Shown here piece by piece: positions 1 to 10,397 of a DNA stretch of 64,000 nt (within the stretch, counting starts at the first letter, position 1; each line of letters begins with the position of its first letter). The notes under the pieces were generated by a model. It had not been told where the DNA came from. It saw nothing but the letters and a program-made list of their open reading frames with translations, and made no database searches. Location of the stretch: contig NZ_BAABGX010000002.1 in the NCBI RefSeq assembly GCF_039541795.1, forward strand, positions 744,001 to 808,000, written 5' to 3'. A program made the translations under genes and the position numbers. The stretch is from Nibribacter koreensis (GTDB lineage: Bacteria; Bacteroidota; Bacteroidia; Cytophagales; Hymenobacteraceae).

Positions 1-598
1 TAGACATCCGGCGCATTACTTCCAGTTCATCTGCCTTGGTCAGGTAATCCACATAGACTTTCATCATGAAGCGGTCTACCTGCGCCTCGGGCAAAGGGTA
101 GGTCCCCTCCTGCTCTACCGGGTTTTGGGTAGCCAGTACCAAGAAAGGCAAATCCAGGCGGTAGGTTTTATCCCCAATGGTTACCTGCTTCTCCTGCATG
201 GCCTCCAGCAAGGCAGACTGCACCTTAGCCGGGGAGCGGTTCACCTCATCCGCCAGAATCAAGTTGGCGAAGATGGGGCCTTTCTTTACCTCAAAGGCAG
301 ACGAGCTTTGATTGTAGATCATGGTGCCAATCAAGTCAGAGGGTAGCAAGTCGGGCGTGAATTGGATACGGGAGAAGTTCAGGTGCAAGACCTTGGCCAG
401 CGTATTAATGGTCAAAGTCTTAGCCAAACCTGGAACACCTTCTAACAGGATATGCCCGTTCGTAAATAGACCAATCAATAAGCGGTTGACCATGTACTGC
501 TGGCCCACTACCACTTTGCCTACTTCCTTGAATACCTGCTTTATCTTAAGCTGGTGCTCCCGAATCCTTTCCTGAAATAAGAGATCGTCCGTCTGCAT
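1..598 (-). CDS. MoxR-family AAA+ ATPase (3' end outside window)
   Basis: The first 199 codons are present, starting at the ATG whose complement is 596-598 (MQTDDLLFQERI). The Walker A motif GVPGLAKT (about residues 54-61) and the Walker B LILADEVNR, followed by SPAKVQSALLEAMQE and the sensor segment LATQNPVEQEG, are diagnostic of MoxR ATPases. Members of this family act as chaperone-like ATPases for metal insertion or complex maturation, usually beside DUF58 and VWA-domain genes; those partners would lie off the left edge, so this is family knowledge rather than observation. The gene is transcribed away from the T9SS adhesin across a 695-bp spacer. The C-terminal lid domain is missing only because the window ends. 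Confidence 0.93.
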   Translation of the reverse strand, partial: MQTDDLLFQERIREHQLKIKQVFKEVGKVVVGQQYMVNRLLIGLFTNGHILLEGVPGLAKTLTINTLAKVLHLNFSRIQFTPDLLPSDLIGTMIYNQSSSAFEVKKGPIFANLILADEVNRSPAKVQSALLEAMQEKQVTIGDKTYRLDLPFLVLATQNPVEQEGTYPLPEAQVDRFMMKVYVDYLTKADELEVMRRMS

Positions 599-1293
599 AT
601 CTACTTTATTGGCTAAAACGCAAGATACCTAATTCTATTGGTTCAATGGTACAACAGTCTTACCAAGCTTATAAGGCTTTACTCACAGTCATGGTGTTCC
701 TCTTAAGCATACTGCCTTAAAAAGAGCGAAGCCGCTAACTATGGGCACTAAGAACAGGCTATGCAAACTCTGGTCATAACACTGTTCTGCTTCGATGTTT
801 TTCAAATATTAAATCCATTAGATTCTATAATGGTATTTGCCCTAAGGCATACATTACGTCATATCACTACCTAAAGAATATGACCGCGCAAACACATTAT
901 CATTAAAATCAATTAAACATCAATCCAATCATACCTAAATTCAATACATATAATTATTTAAGGATAATTATATAATCATTTTAAAAGTATTGATTCCCTA
1001 AACAATACGTATTTATTCTTGACTTATTATCAATTGCCCTTGTAAGTGATTTACAGCCTGTTTTTAACGGATTAAATACGGACTCGCCCTCATTTTCTAT
1101 TCATCGTGTTTTTTGCCGTATTCATCGAATTGCTTTTCTCCTACCGGAACTTTATAGTCAATTTTGGACTGTCTTAATACAAACAGGCAAAGACTAACAA
1201 CCTTACATATAGCAAAACTGCAATAATAGGTCATCAATTAGTTTTACCCCTGGTTTTAAGTCAAAGAGCTTAGAGATTACAATTAGATAAAAC
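599..1293. other. 695-bp AT-rich divergent spacer
   Basis: There is no credible ORF on either strand. The sequence is much more AT-rich than the flanking genes, especially at 900-1040. It must hold the promoters of the MoxR gene and of the T9SS adhesin, but I find no convincing -33/-7 pair. No full P38 palindrome is present; a short match to half an arm near 1052-1066 is too weak to count. Confidence 0.6.
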
Positions 1294-4200
1294 ATGATGA
1301 AACACCCCTTACTCCTGGCACTCCTTGTTTTGTTTCTACTCCCGCTCACTATGCATGGTGAGGGGTCAAAACAACTGACACCCAACCTGTCAACCGCAGC
1401 ACTTACAGATCCTAACAATGACAAGGCAGGTTATTTGGCACATGATGCCAACTTTCCTAGTGCCAGCGGGGTGTCTATTACATCTTTGAGCTTTTTAAAG
1501 CCTGCTGGTTTTAGCCGTAACGGGGCTACCTTTTCTGCAGATCACAGACTTTTAATCAGGGTCAAGAGCGGGGAACGCCTATTTTACGGGGTGCGCAGAG
1601 CTATTCATGACCAGACCACTGCCAACCAAGGTGATTTGACCATCACCATTAGACGAGCCGCCAACAGCACTGACCAGGTAGGCACCATTGTACAAACGAC
1701 TACTTTGGCCCGTAACCAATCTTCAACCAGGCACATGCTGCTAGCTACCCAGGCAGGGGTAATTGGTAATGCAACCCAAGCGAATGCTGGACCCAGATTT
1801 AGTTTAAACGGCACTGTCATCAATAATGCCGGATATGACCCGCTTGGCTTTATTAACAACACGGGCGCAGACCAGGATTACTGGGTGGAGTTTGAACAAG
1901 TAGGAGAATCTTCCTGGACAGATGATGGCCGCAGATTTTCTGTGTATGACTTATGGGATTTTACGGTAATTGACGCAGCCGGCGCAGAGAAACCAGGACG
2001 TATGCGCAGTAAGCTTTGGTCATTCTCTGCTGGTGGCACTACAAACGTGTTCTCAAAGAACTTTAACATGTATCCGCTTATCCCAAGCGAAGACCAACCC
2101 AATGCATTCTTCGTTAAGAAGGTTGAATTGGCAGGCATTGCCCCCCAGAACTTCTTCCGGTTTGTGACCAACAAATTTGGGTCCACTACAGCCGCGGGCG
2201 CATCTTATACAGACCGCAGAAAAAGCCAGACAACCCAAACGGATTATCCAGAGCTTTTCAATTTTGTTAACAACCCAGACATATCTATTTGGCCTTCTGC
2301 TACCGCGCCTACTTTTACGGTAGGTCTTAACTCGGTGTGTAACCCCACCACCAATGGGGGTAAGTCTATTTTCACTCTCAACACAACAGAGAGCAGCACC
2401 TTTATCGTCTTAATCAACTTGAATGGCACACCTGGCTACCAGCCTGGCACGGCCGATGTGTTATTGGAGTCTACTGGTGCCAAAGGCGCGCGCACGGTAG
2501 AATGGAATGGTCTGAATGGACTGGGCCAGGCGGTTGCCAAAGGCACTACCTTAAACTACTTTTTTAGAAACAACAGTGCCCCTATCCATTTTCCGGTGTG
2601 GGATGCCGAAGCCAACATAGGCGGCTTTAGAGTAGAAGACGTGCGCCCAATGGCTGGCTCTAACTACAACGGCCTTTTGTTCTGGGACGATTCTAACTTA
2701 CCCATCTCTTCTTTTCCTTCGCCGCAGACCGAATTATATGGCGTTGAATCTACAAACGGTGCCCATACCTGGGGGTCTGCCTCTGCTACTGCCGGCGACT
2801 TAAAGACAGTCAACACCTGGACGTATGGGTATACAGGCTCTTCTACTCAAACGGCAGCTTTCAACTATGATTGTAGCGCAGACGTGGCTGTAACCAACGT
2901 AGCCTCAGGGAGTCCTTATGTGATGGGCCAACCATTCACGTACACCGTGACCGTGACCAACAACGGCCCCATTCCTGCTACCAACATCCAGGTAACAGAC
3001 AAGCTGGATGCCACCAAGCTGACATTTATAAGCACTTCCGATGCTAGTAATTACAATGCCAGCACAGGCGTATGGAACGTGGGAACATTAGCCGTTGGGT
3101 CTTCCAGGACGCTTACCATCACGGCTCAACCCATAGTGACAGGGCCTATTTCTGCCACCGCTACCCAAACACACACAGAGGCAGACAATGACGCCTCTAA
3201 CAACAGTGCTACCGCTACCATTACGGTGCAGCCATCTGCAGATATTGAGGTAAAGAATGTCAGCGACAAGTCCACCTACAATAACGGAGACTTGGTAACC
3301 TACACCATCACCGCCAGAAACATTGGCCCTAATGCGGCTACCGGCGTATCTATCACAGACAAGCTACCAGCAGGATTAACCCTGGAGGGCACGCCTGCCA
3401 ATTACAATGCCACTACCGGCGTTTGGACGGTTGGCGGCCTAGCCGTGAATGAGACAAAAACGCTTACGTTAACGGCCCGCATCACCTCACTAGGGTCTAA
3501 AACCACCACCGCCACGCTTGACAGCCGCACAGGTTTTGAACTGGACACCAACAGCAGCAACAACACTTCTTCTAACACTATTACAGTAGCTCCGGTAGCA
3601 GACGTAGCCGTGACCAGCTCAGTGTCTAACGCCAACCCGGGTCAGAATGAGATTGTCTCCTTCACTATTAGAGCTGTGAACAACGGCCCTAACAGCGCCA
3701 CCAATGTATCTTTGGCCAATGCAATTCCTGCAGGCATGGAAATCACCAGTTCAACTACCAGCTTTGGCAGCTTTGACAAGAACACAGGCATTTGGACAGT
3801 GGGCACCATGGCAAACGGCGCCAGCCAGACACTGACGGTATTTGCCAGAGCAGCTGCTACCGGCACCTATGCCATCCAGAGCACGCAGACACATACCGAA
3901 TATGACGCACAAGCTGCCAACAACACGGCAACTTCTAGCTTTACGGTAAAGGCCACGGCAGATGTAGCCGTGACCAACACTGTATCACCTGGGCCTTATA
4001 GCACCAACACAGTAGTTACTTATACGGTTGGGGTCACCAACAACGGACCTAGCACGGCTACCAATGTGGTGGTGACAGATAAACTACCTTCTTCTTTGAC
4101 CTTTGTAAGCGCTGTGGGCGGCACATATGATGCCGGCACCGGCGTGTGGACGGTTGGCACCTTGGCAAGCGGCGCCTCTGCTACCCTGCAAATTACCGCC

Positions 4201-7200
4201 ACCATCAATCAAAGTGCAGTAATTACCACCACCGCAACGCAGTCGCACACAGAGTATGACAATGTCATGGGTAATAACAGCGCCTCAACCAGCATTCAAT
4301 CTGGAACCGGGGTGATCACCGCTGACATTGCTGTGGCCACGTCTACACCTAAGACAGGATATGTAACAGGAGAGTCTGTTCCATTTAGAGTGTTGGTTAC
4401 CAATACGGGCCCAGATGCAGCCACTAACGTTACGATTGCGGCAGCTCTGCCTGCTGGCATGACCTTGACGGGCACTAACCCAAAGGTTGGCACCTATAGC
4501 AACGGCACTTGGACCATCCCTACCTTGGCGGCTGGCGCCTCAACAGAATTGTTCTTAACAGGAACCCCCAATGTAGACACGGGTGTTACCGGAGACAAGT
4601 CGTATACCGTTACGGCCTCCCGCACTGGTACCCCTGAACAGGCAGACAACAACACCGCCAACAACACCTCGTCTACTGCCATCCAGGTGAGTAAATCTAC
4701 AGACGTGGCAACGTCCATTACCATCACCAGCAACGACCCTTCTGGCAATTTCTACAACGGCATTACAGAAGCTACCTTTAGAATTACTGTGACTAACAAT
4801 GGTCCAGACGTAGTAACAAGCCTAGTGGGACAAGATACCAGAACCGGTGCCATCACGTTTACGGGCTTAGCCGCTCCAGCTGGAACAACCTTCAACCCAG
4901 AAACAGGTTTCTGGACTGTAGGCACTCTTCAGGTAGGTGAATCAAAAACCCTAGTGCTTACAGGGATTCCTAACCGCGCGGGACGCTTTAACCTAGGTGG
5001 TAGCGTATACCACCTTGACCAGACAGATACCAACTCAGAAAACAACAGAGCGGTAGCGTTAATGAATGTATTGCCAGTGGCAGAGTTAGCAGTGACCAAT
5101 ACAGCTTCTTCTGCCACGTTCAACAACGGTGAGCAAAGCACCTTTACTGTAACCGTGCAAAACAATGGCCCAGACGCCGCAACAGGCGTAGTCATTGAGG
5201 ACAAATTACCGGCCGGCCTTACCTTGGTAAGCGCAAAGGCTTCTATGGGCACATATGATGCAGCCACTGGCCTTTGGACGCTTGGCTCTGACATCTTGCC
5301 GGGCGCCAGCAATGCCCAGACGTTGGTTTTAACGGTTAAGCCGCAAGCGGCCGCTACCTACAGCACTACGGCGTCTGTGCACACCGCTACCCAGTATGAC
5401 AACCAGTCGGCCAACAATACAGCCACGGCTACCATTCAAGGTGCAGCCTCTGCTGATATTATGATCAGTAGCTCCATTGCCAGCGGCCCATACTACGTGG
5501 GAGGCAAATATGTAGTGACGGTGACGGCCACCAACTTAGGTCCTAACACCGCTACCAATACCATCATTGGGGCAGAAGTAGCCAACGGCTTGATTCTGGT
5601 ACCAGGCAGCGGCGTGCCAAGCCAAGGAACATCCATCAACCCAGAGACCCAGGCATGGACCATCCCTACCCTGGCCGTCAATGGCACGGCTACGCTTACC
5701 TTGCTGGTTGAGCCTACTACCATTGGCATTCTTAACAGCACGGTGTACAAAGCCTTCTCTACAGAAAACGACCCTAACGGCGGCAACACAAAAAGCGGCA
5801 ACAACGTCTCTATGGTCTATCTAAGCATTACGGACCGTGAGGCCGCTGCCAATGTGCTCTTAGACAACAAGCACATGTTCAACCTGAAGACGGGTGACCG
5901 CATAGCCATCATTACAGACCCAGACGGCGCCATTACCAACGCAACTGTGGCAAGCGGCTCTTTGCCAGCGGGCATGCGCCTTACCAACACCGGCGAACTG
6001 CAAGTAGACTACAGATTTAACGTAGAGCCTGGCACCTATACCTTCGCGGTGAACACTACAGATGCCTTTGGCGGCATGAGCACCACCAGCATTACCTATT
6101 CCATCTCTGGTGACTGGGACATGGACGGGGTATTAGATGTAAATGACCTGGACGCCAACAACGACGGCGTGCTGGCAGACCCTATAGACGCGGGGTATGC
6201 CCCATTGTCCAAACCAAATGGCATCTATCTCTTCTTGGACAAGACGTTTGTACACCCTACGTATGGCGCCTTTAGAGATGTAAACAACGATGACATCAAT
6301 GACGTGTTTGACTTAGACTTAGACGGTCTGATCAGAGGCTACGACATTGACAAGGACGGTGACGGCATTCCTAACGCCGTAGAGGCAAACGGGGGCAAAA
6401 TCCCGGCGGCCTCTACCGGATACAATCCGCAGCTAGGCTATTTTACGGGCCCGGTTAGCGCCAACGGCATGCCTATTGGTGCCCAAACGGCCAACAACAG
6501 CGGCGTGTCTATTCTACCAAATCCAGACACAGACGGAGACGGCTTCCCTGACCAGACAGACGTTGACTCTGACAATGACGGCATCTTAGATAACGTAGAA
6601 GCCCAGACGACAGCAGGATTTGTGAATGGCCTTGGAACAGACCGCGACAATGACGGCTTAAGCGATGGCTTTGACCCAACCACGGGCGGCATCATGATTT
6701 CACCGGTAGACTCAGACAAGGACGGCATTCCAGATTATCTGGACTCAGACAGCGACAATGATGACCTTTCTGACAACATTGAAGGCTTTGACGAAAACGG
6801 CGACGGCTTGAATCTGGAAGAACTGAAGAACAGAGGCAAGCTTTTTGAAGAAGCCACCGGCAAGGGTTACTACGTAGTGAGCGAAGATGGCACGGCTCTT
6901 TGGCTGGCCATGAAAGACAACAAACCTGCGTTCTTAACCAAAGGAAGCATCTATTACCGTGACACAGACTTTGATGGCCTGGTAGATTTATTTGACACAG
7001 ACAATGGCGGCCGTAGTGCTTCTCTCCAAACGAATGAACAAGGAGAATACGCCTACAGAACCTATTCACCAGTTGATCCGCTTCCTGTGACCTTGGTAAA
7101 CTTTGACGGCAAGGCCCAAGCCAAAGGCGTGCAACTGACATGGTCTACCGCCACTGAGATCAACAATGAGAAGTTCTTGGTAGAGCGCAGCACCAACGGC

Positions 7201-7629
7201 AAGACGTTCCAGACCATTGGCCAAGTGAAAGGCGCTGGCAACAGCAACCAATTGCGCAACTACGGCTACCTGGACGCCACCAGCCCAGTAGGCACCGTGT
7301 ACTACCGCTTAAAACAGATTGACTTTGACGGGCAGTTTGAATACAGCAAAGTAATTGCCGTAAAAGCTAAGGCCGGCACCACTGCCACCGTTAAATTGAA
7401 CGCGTATCCAAACCCTACCACAGGGGCGGTGAACCTGGACTTGAGCGGTTTGGCCAGCGGCAAGGTCACCATCTTGGTGTACAGCTTAGACGGACGCTTG
7501 GTGCAGACCAGCCAAGTACAAGGCGGTGGCAATCAAAAAGTAGACCTCAGCAACCTGGCAGTGGGCACCTACCTACTAAAAGTAAGCACACCAGAGGGCA
7601 TGCTCTTAGAAAGAATAGTGAAACAATAA
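1294..7629 (+). CDS. Giant secreted T9SS protein with eight DUF11-type repeats and TSP3-like calcium repeats
   Basis: The 2111-aa protein starts with a signal peptide (MMKHPLLLALLVLF...MHG; the second Met at 1297 is an equally good start). Residues about 25-525 form a unique N-terminal region. Eight DUF11/Ig-like repeats of 110-130 residues follow, each opening with an (A/T)D(V/I)AVT-like phrase and containing TVTNNGP-ATNV and DKLP-GLT; they begin near residues 527, 648, 768, 888, 1009, 1135, 1262 and 1386. A cadherin-like segment (about 1515-1600) and Asp-rich thrombospondin type-3-like calcium loops (DTDGDG, DSDNDG; about 1605-1910) come next. The last about 80 residues are a type-A T9SS sorting domain (YPNPTTGAVNLDLS, then LAVGTYLLKV). 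An exported, possibly surface-attached adhesin or matrix protein is inferred; its ligand is unknown. Confidence 0.92.
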   Translation: MMKHPLLLALLVLFLLPLTMHGEGSKQLTPNLSTAALTDPNNDKAGYLAHDANFPSASGVSITSLSFLKPAGFSRNGATFSADHRLLIRVKSGERLFYGVRRAIHDQTTANQGDLTITIRRAANSTDQVGTIVQTTTLARNQSSTRHMLLATQAGVIGNATQANAGPRFSLNGTVINNAGYDPLGFINNTGADQDYWVEFEQVGESSWTDDGRRFSVYDLWDFTVIDAAGAEKPGRMRSKLWSFSAGGTTNVFSKNFNMYPLIPSEDQPNAFFVKKVELAGIAPQNFFRFVTNKFGSTTAAGASYTDRRKSQTTQTDYPELFNFVNNPDISIWPSATAPTFTVGLNSVCNPTTNGGKSIFTLNTTESSTFIVLINLNGTPGYQPGTADVLLESTGAKGARTVEWNGLNGLGQAVAKGTTLNYFFRNNSAPIHFPVWDAEANIGGFRVEDVRPMAGSNYNGLLFWDDSNLPISSFPSPQTELYGVESTNGAHTWGSASATAGDLKTVNTWTYGYTGSSTQTAAFNYDCSADVAVTNVASGSPYVMGQPFTYTVTVTNNGPIPATNIQVTDKLDATKLTFISTSDASNYNASTGVWNVGTLAVGSSRTLTITAQPIVTGPISATATQTHTEADNDASNNSATATITVQPSADIEVKNVSDKSTYNNGDLVTYTITARNIGPNAATGVSITDKLPAGLTLEGTPANYNATTGVWTVGGLAVNETKTLTLTARITSLGSKTTTATLDSRTGFELDTNSSNNTSSNTITVAPVADVAVTSSVSNANPGQNEIVSFTIRAVNNGPNSATNVSLANAIPAGMEITSSTTSFGSFDKNTGIWTVGTMANGASQTLTVFARAAATGTYAIQSTQTHTEYDAQAANNTATSSFTVKATADVAVTNTVSPGPYSTNTVVTYTVGVTNNGPSTATNVVVTDKLPSSLTFVSAVGGTYDAGTGVWTVGTLASGASATLQITATINQSAVITTTATQSHTEYDNVMGNNSASTSIQSGTGVITADIAVATSTPKTGYVTGESVPFRVLVTNTGPDAATNVTIAAALPAGMTLTGTNPKVGTYSNGTWTIPTLAAGASTELFLTGTPNVDTGVTGDKSYTVTASRTGTPEQADNNTANNTSSTAIQVSKSTDVATSITITSNDPSGNFYNGITEATFRITVTNNGPDVVTSLVGQDTRTGAITFTGLAAPAGTTFNPETGFWTVGTLQVGESKTLVLTGIPNRAGRFNLGGSVYHLDQTDTNSENNRAVALMNVLPVAELAVTNTASSATFNNGEQSTFTVTVQNNGPDAATGVVIEDKLPAGLTLVSAKASMGTYDAATGLWTLGSDILPGASNAQTLVLTVKPQAAATYSTTASVHTATQYDNQSANNTATATIQGAASADIMISSSIASGPYYVGGKYVVTVTATNLGPNTATNTIIGAEVANGLILVPGSGVPSQGTSINPETQAWTIPTLAVNGTATLTLLVEPTTIGILNSTVYKAFSTENDPNGGNTKSGNNVSMVYLSITDREAAANVLLDNKHMFNLKTGDRIAIITDPDGAITNATVASGSLPAGMRLTNTGELQVDYRFNVEPGTYTFAVNTTDAFGGMSTTSITYSISGDWDMDGVLDVNDLDANNDGVLADPIDAGYAPLSKPNGIYLFLDKTFVHPTYGAFRDVNNDDINDVFDLDLDGLIRGYDIDKDGDGIPNAVEANGGKIPAASTGYNPQLGYFTGPVSANGMPIGAQTANNSGVSILPNPDTDGDGFPDQTDVDSDNDGILDNVEAQTTAGFVNGLGTDRDNDGLSDGFDPTTGGIMISPVDSDKDGIPDYLDSDSDNDDLSDNIEGFDENGDGLNLEELKNRGKLFEEATGKGYYVVSEDGTALWLAMKDNKPAFLTKGSIYYRDTDFDGLVDLFDTDNGGRSASLQTNEQGEYAYRTYSPVDPLPVTLVNFDGKAQAKGVQLTWSTATEINNEKFLVERSTNGKTFQTIGQVKGAGNSNQLRNYGYLDATSPVGTVYYRLKQIDFDGQFEYSKVIAVKAKAGTTATVKLNAYPNPTTGAVNLDLSGLASGKVTILVYSLDGRLVQTSQVQGGGNQKVDLSNLAVGTYLLKVSTPEGMLLERIVKQ

Positions 7630-7643
7630 GTGTAAAGCACTTT

Positions 7644-7687
7644 ATAAAACAGAAGAGGCGCTCACATGAGCGCCTCTTCTGTTTTAT
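7644..7687. terminator. Bidirectional intrinsic terminator
   Basis: This is a perfect 21-bp stem with a 2-nt loop. It has an A-rich 5' flank and a T-rich 3' end on both strands, so it can serve both the T9SS adhesin (plus) and the convergent acidic-protein gene (minus). Confidence 0.9.
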
Positions 7688-7716
7688 ATATGTTTGAAGA
7701 ATTGGTCAGTTAGAGC

Positions 7717-8190
7717 CTACTCTTGCTCCTCCAGGTAATAATCTCCTGGATAGCCAGCGTCAGACTCGTCACTGAACCGCACAATGTCCTTCATGTAATT
7801 GGTATAGATCTCCTGGATTCTGGGCGAGTTGGCCCCATGCTTCTTCAGGACTTTTGAGATAAGGCTGGCTTCCTCCAGGTAGAACATATCATCTACCTCT
7901 ACGCCTTTGTCAGTGTCCATTTTCAAGAGCTCGGCTTGCAGGTCCATCATGGCAGGATCATCCTCGCCAAACATGATCAACGTCCCGTGCAGCTTGCTCA
8001 GCATCTCATTGAACAACTCCCCCTCATACGGCAGGTTCACCTCTTCATCCTCTTCGCCGGCGTACCCAATTCTGCCGGTACCGCCCACTTCATCATCGTC
8101 ATCAAAGGAAAACTCGTCGTCTAAATGACTGCTGTTGAAGTCATCTTCATCATAGCCATACTCATCATCAAAATTACTGCGTGGTGCCAT
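7717..8190 (-). CDS. Small highly acidic protein of unknown function
   Basis: This 157-aa protein is dominated by Asp and Glu. The first about 50 residues are nearly a continuous acidic tract (DDEYGYDEDDF, FDDDDE), and the C-terminal half (about 55-150) is predicted to be helical and more ordered. It has no signal peptide and no membrane segment. I do not recognise a family. The acidic tail could act as a nucleic-acid mimic or a chaperone-like linker, but that is speculation. It is monocistronic, converges on the T9SS adhesin, and is separated from the aldehyde dehydrogenase by a divergent spacer carrying a P38 palindrome. Confidence 0.75.
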   Translation of the reverse strand: MAPRSNFDDEYGYDEDDFNSSHLDDEFSFDDDDEVGGTGRIGYAGEEDEEVNLPYEGELFNEMLSKLHGTLIMFGEDDPAMMDLQAELLKMDTDKGVEVDDMFYLEEASLISKVLKKHGANSPRIQEIYTNYMKDIVRFSDESDAGYPGDYYLEEQE

Positions 8191-8308
8191 GCCTTTTCTA
8201 ATTAAATCGCTCCAAATAATACTACAACTCTGCCCAAGGCGGTTTTATTCTTACGAACCTGATCCAGAAAAAGAGACCGGGTTGGCCAAAAAATCTAAAT
8301 CGGGTGGT

Positions 8309-8346
8309 CGTTTTTTGCTTGTTTCCGCAAAAATAGGCTAAAAACG
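8309..8346. repeat. P38 palindrome, copy 1 (divergent spacer)
   Basis: This 38-nt copy has both outer arms (CGTTTTTTGC and TAAAAACG) but several unpaired changes inside. It lies between the divergent acidic-protein gene and the aldehyde dehydrogenase gene. Confidence 0.85.
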
Positions 8347-8457
8347 GTTTCATGGTTTTCCTCAGCAACAATTTCCTCTTACCCTGGTGCACAGAGGCAG
8401 GACCTTTGCCAAAAAAACAACTGCTTGCGTATAGATGTACCTCACAAATTTCTTTCT

Positions 8458-9840
8458 ATGACCACCATTGCGCTAGTCCAAGCCCTGCAACAACAGAAAG
8501 CCTTTTTTGCCACCGGCAAAACCAGAGAGCTTGCGTTTAGAAAAGACATGTTGCAACGGCTGGCCACGGCCATTGCCCAAGAAGAAGAAAGTATTACCCA
8601 AGCCTTGGCAGAGGATTTTCATAAGCCAGCCTTTGAAACCTATGCCACAGAGATTGCCATTGTCCTTTCAGAAATCAAGTTCATCTTAAAGCACCTGGAC
8701 AAGTGGGCCAGGCCGCGCAAGGTAAAGTCTAGCTTTCTCAATTTCCCTAGCAAAGACTACATCTACCCCGAGCCCTACGGAATCTCTTTGGTGATTGGCG
8801 CCTGGAACTACCCTTTCCAGTTGACGCTTTCGCCGTTGATAGGCTCCATGGCCGCCGGCGGCTGCACCTTCTTGAAACCCTCTGAACTCACGCCCGCCAC
8901 CAGCCAGGTGATAGCCCACTTAGTGGAGAAGCATTTCCCGGCAGAGTACGTCATGGTGGTGCAAGGCGGTCCCGAGGTAAGCCAGGAACTACTGCAACTG
9001 TCCTTTGACAAGATTTTCTTTACGGGCAGCACCGCCGTTGGCAAGATAGTGGCCCAGGCCGCGGCCAGCCAACTGATTCCCGTCACCTTAGAACTAGGCG
9101 GAAAAAGCCCCTGCCTGGTAGATGAGACCGCCAACCTGGAAGTGGCTGCACAGCGCATTGTCTGGGGGAAATACCTGAATGCCGGCCAGACCTGCGTGGC
9201 GCCAGACTATGTACTGGTACAGGAAAGCGTGCAAAGGCCACTGCTAGAGCAGCTTCAAAAAACCATCACGCAGTTTTACACCGCCTCTCCCCAACAAAGC
9301 CAAGACTACGCCCGCATCATCAATGACCGCCACTTTGAGCGTCTCCAGAAGTTACTACAAGCATCAAAGGTGTATTTTGGCGGCCAAACCGATGCCTCGC
9401 AACGCTACATGGCGCCTACGCTTCTCACGGACGTCACTTGGGAACAGCCCATTATGCAGGAAGAAATCTTCGGGCCGTTGTTGCCGGTGTTGCCCTTTAA
9501 GACTTTACCAGAGGCGCTACAGCAAATTACTCAGCGAGAGAAGCCACTGGCCCTCTATTTCTTCTCCAATGACCAGGCCGCCCAGGAAATGGTCTTGGCG
9601 CAGACGTCTTCGGGTGGGGCATGCATCAATGACACCATTTCGCATCTGGCCAATCCGCACCTGCCGTTTGGCGGCGTGGGTACCAGCGGACAGGGAAACT
9701 ACCACGGCAAAGCCAGCTTCTTGGCCTTCTCCCATCAAAAGAGCGTCTTAAAGAAACCCTTCTGGCCCGAAGTGAACCTCCGCTACCCACCCTACCAGGA
9801 CAAACTCAATTGGATGAAGAAGGCCTTTGACTGGTTGTAA
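8458..9840 (+). CDS. Aldehyde dehydrogenase, class 3-like
   Basis: NAD(P)-dependent oxidation of an aldehyde to a carboxylic acid is expected. The chosen start gives MTTIALVQ and a 460-aa protein, the usual length of class-3 (ALDH3/fatty-aldehyde or coniferyl-aldehyde type) enzymes; an in-frame upstream Met at 8425 would add 11 atypical residues. The family motifs are present: IGAWNYPFQLTLSPLIGSMA (cofactor and substrate tunnel), TGSTAVGK, the general base Glu212 in LELGGKSP and the nucleophile Cys246 in NAGQTCVAP, then EEIFGP and PFGGVG. The C-terminal end is hydrophilic, with no membrane anchor as in some fatty-aldehyde enzymes. It is monocistronic, so the natural substrate cannot be inferred from neighbours. 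Confidence 0.95.
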   Translation: MTTIALVQALQQQKAFFATGKTRELAFRKDMLQRLATAIAQEEESITQALAEDFHKPAFETYATEIAIVLSEIKFILKHLDKWARPRKVKSSFLNFPSKDYIYPEPYGISLVIGAWNYPFQLTLSPLIGSMAAGGCTFLKPSELTPATSQVIAHLVEKHFPAEYVMVVQGGPEVSQELLQLSFDKIFFTGSTAVGKIVAQAAASQLIPVTLELGGKSPCLVDETANLEVAAQRIVWGKYLNAGQTCVAPDYVLVQESVQRPLLEQLQKTITQFYTASPQQSQDYARIINDRHFERLQKLLQASKVYFGGQTDASQRYMAPTLLTDVTWEQPIMQEEIFGPLLPVLPFKTLPEALQQITQREKPLALYFFSNDQAAQEMVLAQTSSGGACINDTISHLANPHLPFGGVGTSGQGNYHGKASFLAFSHQKSVLKKPFWPEVNLRYPPYQDKLNWMKKAFDWL

Positions 9841-9860
9841 TCTAATAAATACTAAGAAGC

Positions 9861-9898
9861 CGTTTTTGGCCTGTTTTACAGAAAACAGGCCAAAAACG
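9861..9898. repeat. P38 palindrome, copy 2 (convergent spacer)
   Basis: This is a fully paired copy: a 17-bp stem with an ACAG loop, extended by 5 further bases on each side (GAAGC / GCTTC). It lies between the aldehyde dehydrogenase and a convergent small gene, upstream of a separate terminator. Confidence 0.95.
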
Positions 9899-9975
9899 GC
9901 TTCTAGCCATCATCTCTGCAAAACCAATCTGTCTTGCATTACTAAAAACGTTTGGCAGGCAATTTTATAAGGCAC

Positions 9976-10007
9976 AAAAAAGCCCCGGCATCACCGAGGC
10001 TTTTTTG
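9976..10007. terminator. Bidirectional intrinsic terminator
   Basis: The sequence runs AAAAAAGCC-CCGG-loop-CCG-GGCTTTTTT, with an A tract before and a T tract after on both strands. It serves the 81-aa gene on minus and the aldehyde dehydrogenase on plus. Confidence 0.85.
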
Positions 10008-10010
10008 CTG

Positions 10011-10256
10011 TTACTCCATTTGCGCTTCGCCTACGGTGGCGGGGTCTACCATTTCCCAATCAAAATGGAGCCAGTCTCCCCGGTCGGTTTGGGCCTCTAG
10101 CTCCCAGTGCAGGTTTTGCAGTTGGTTTACGTTTAACAACCCGGGTTCTTTGAGAAGAGTCAATTTACCGTACAGCATTTCCCGTACGTCCATCTCCTTC
10201 ACGTTTCCCTCTCGCACTCCGGGCAAATTACATCTTAAGTAAATTTCTCTTTTCAT
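10011..10256 (-). CDS. Small conserved-looking protein of unknown function
   Basis: The protein is 81 aa, starts MKREIYLRCNLP and has no signal peptide or membrane segment. It is soluble and mixed alpha/beta in character, with two tryptophans in the C-terminal half (LHWELEAQ, WLHFDWEMVD). I recognise no family. It is bounded by its own terminator downstream and sits 273 bp after the STAS-like gene on the same strand, which has its own long terminator hairpin, so the two are probably separate transcripts. Confidence 0.6.
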   Translation of the reverse strand: MKREIYLRCNLPGVREGNVKEMDVREMLYGKLTLLKEPGLLNVNQLQNLHWELEAQTDRGDWLHFDWEMVDPATVGEAQME

Positions 10257-10397
10257 ACGCTTGCTGTTAAGGTTGAAAATGGATTTACCTTAGTTTACTG
10301 TTATAACTATCAAAGGTTTACACATTTACCAATTGATTATCAACAGATTGAAAACGCCTTATGCTGCATGACCACAGACGCTTTTTTTAACTCACAT

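Noticed and set aside
1048..1075. Possible P38 half arm in the spacer upstream of the adhesin
   Set aside because: Only about ten bases resemble the arm (AGCCTGTTTTTAACG), which can occur by chance in AT-rich DNA.
2876..5820. CRISPR or other direct DNA repeats
   Set aside because: The similarity is between protein-level DUF11 domains of 110-130 residues inside one open reading frame, without repeat-spacer structure.
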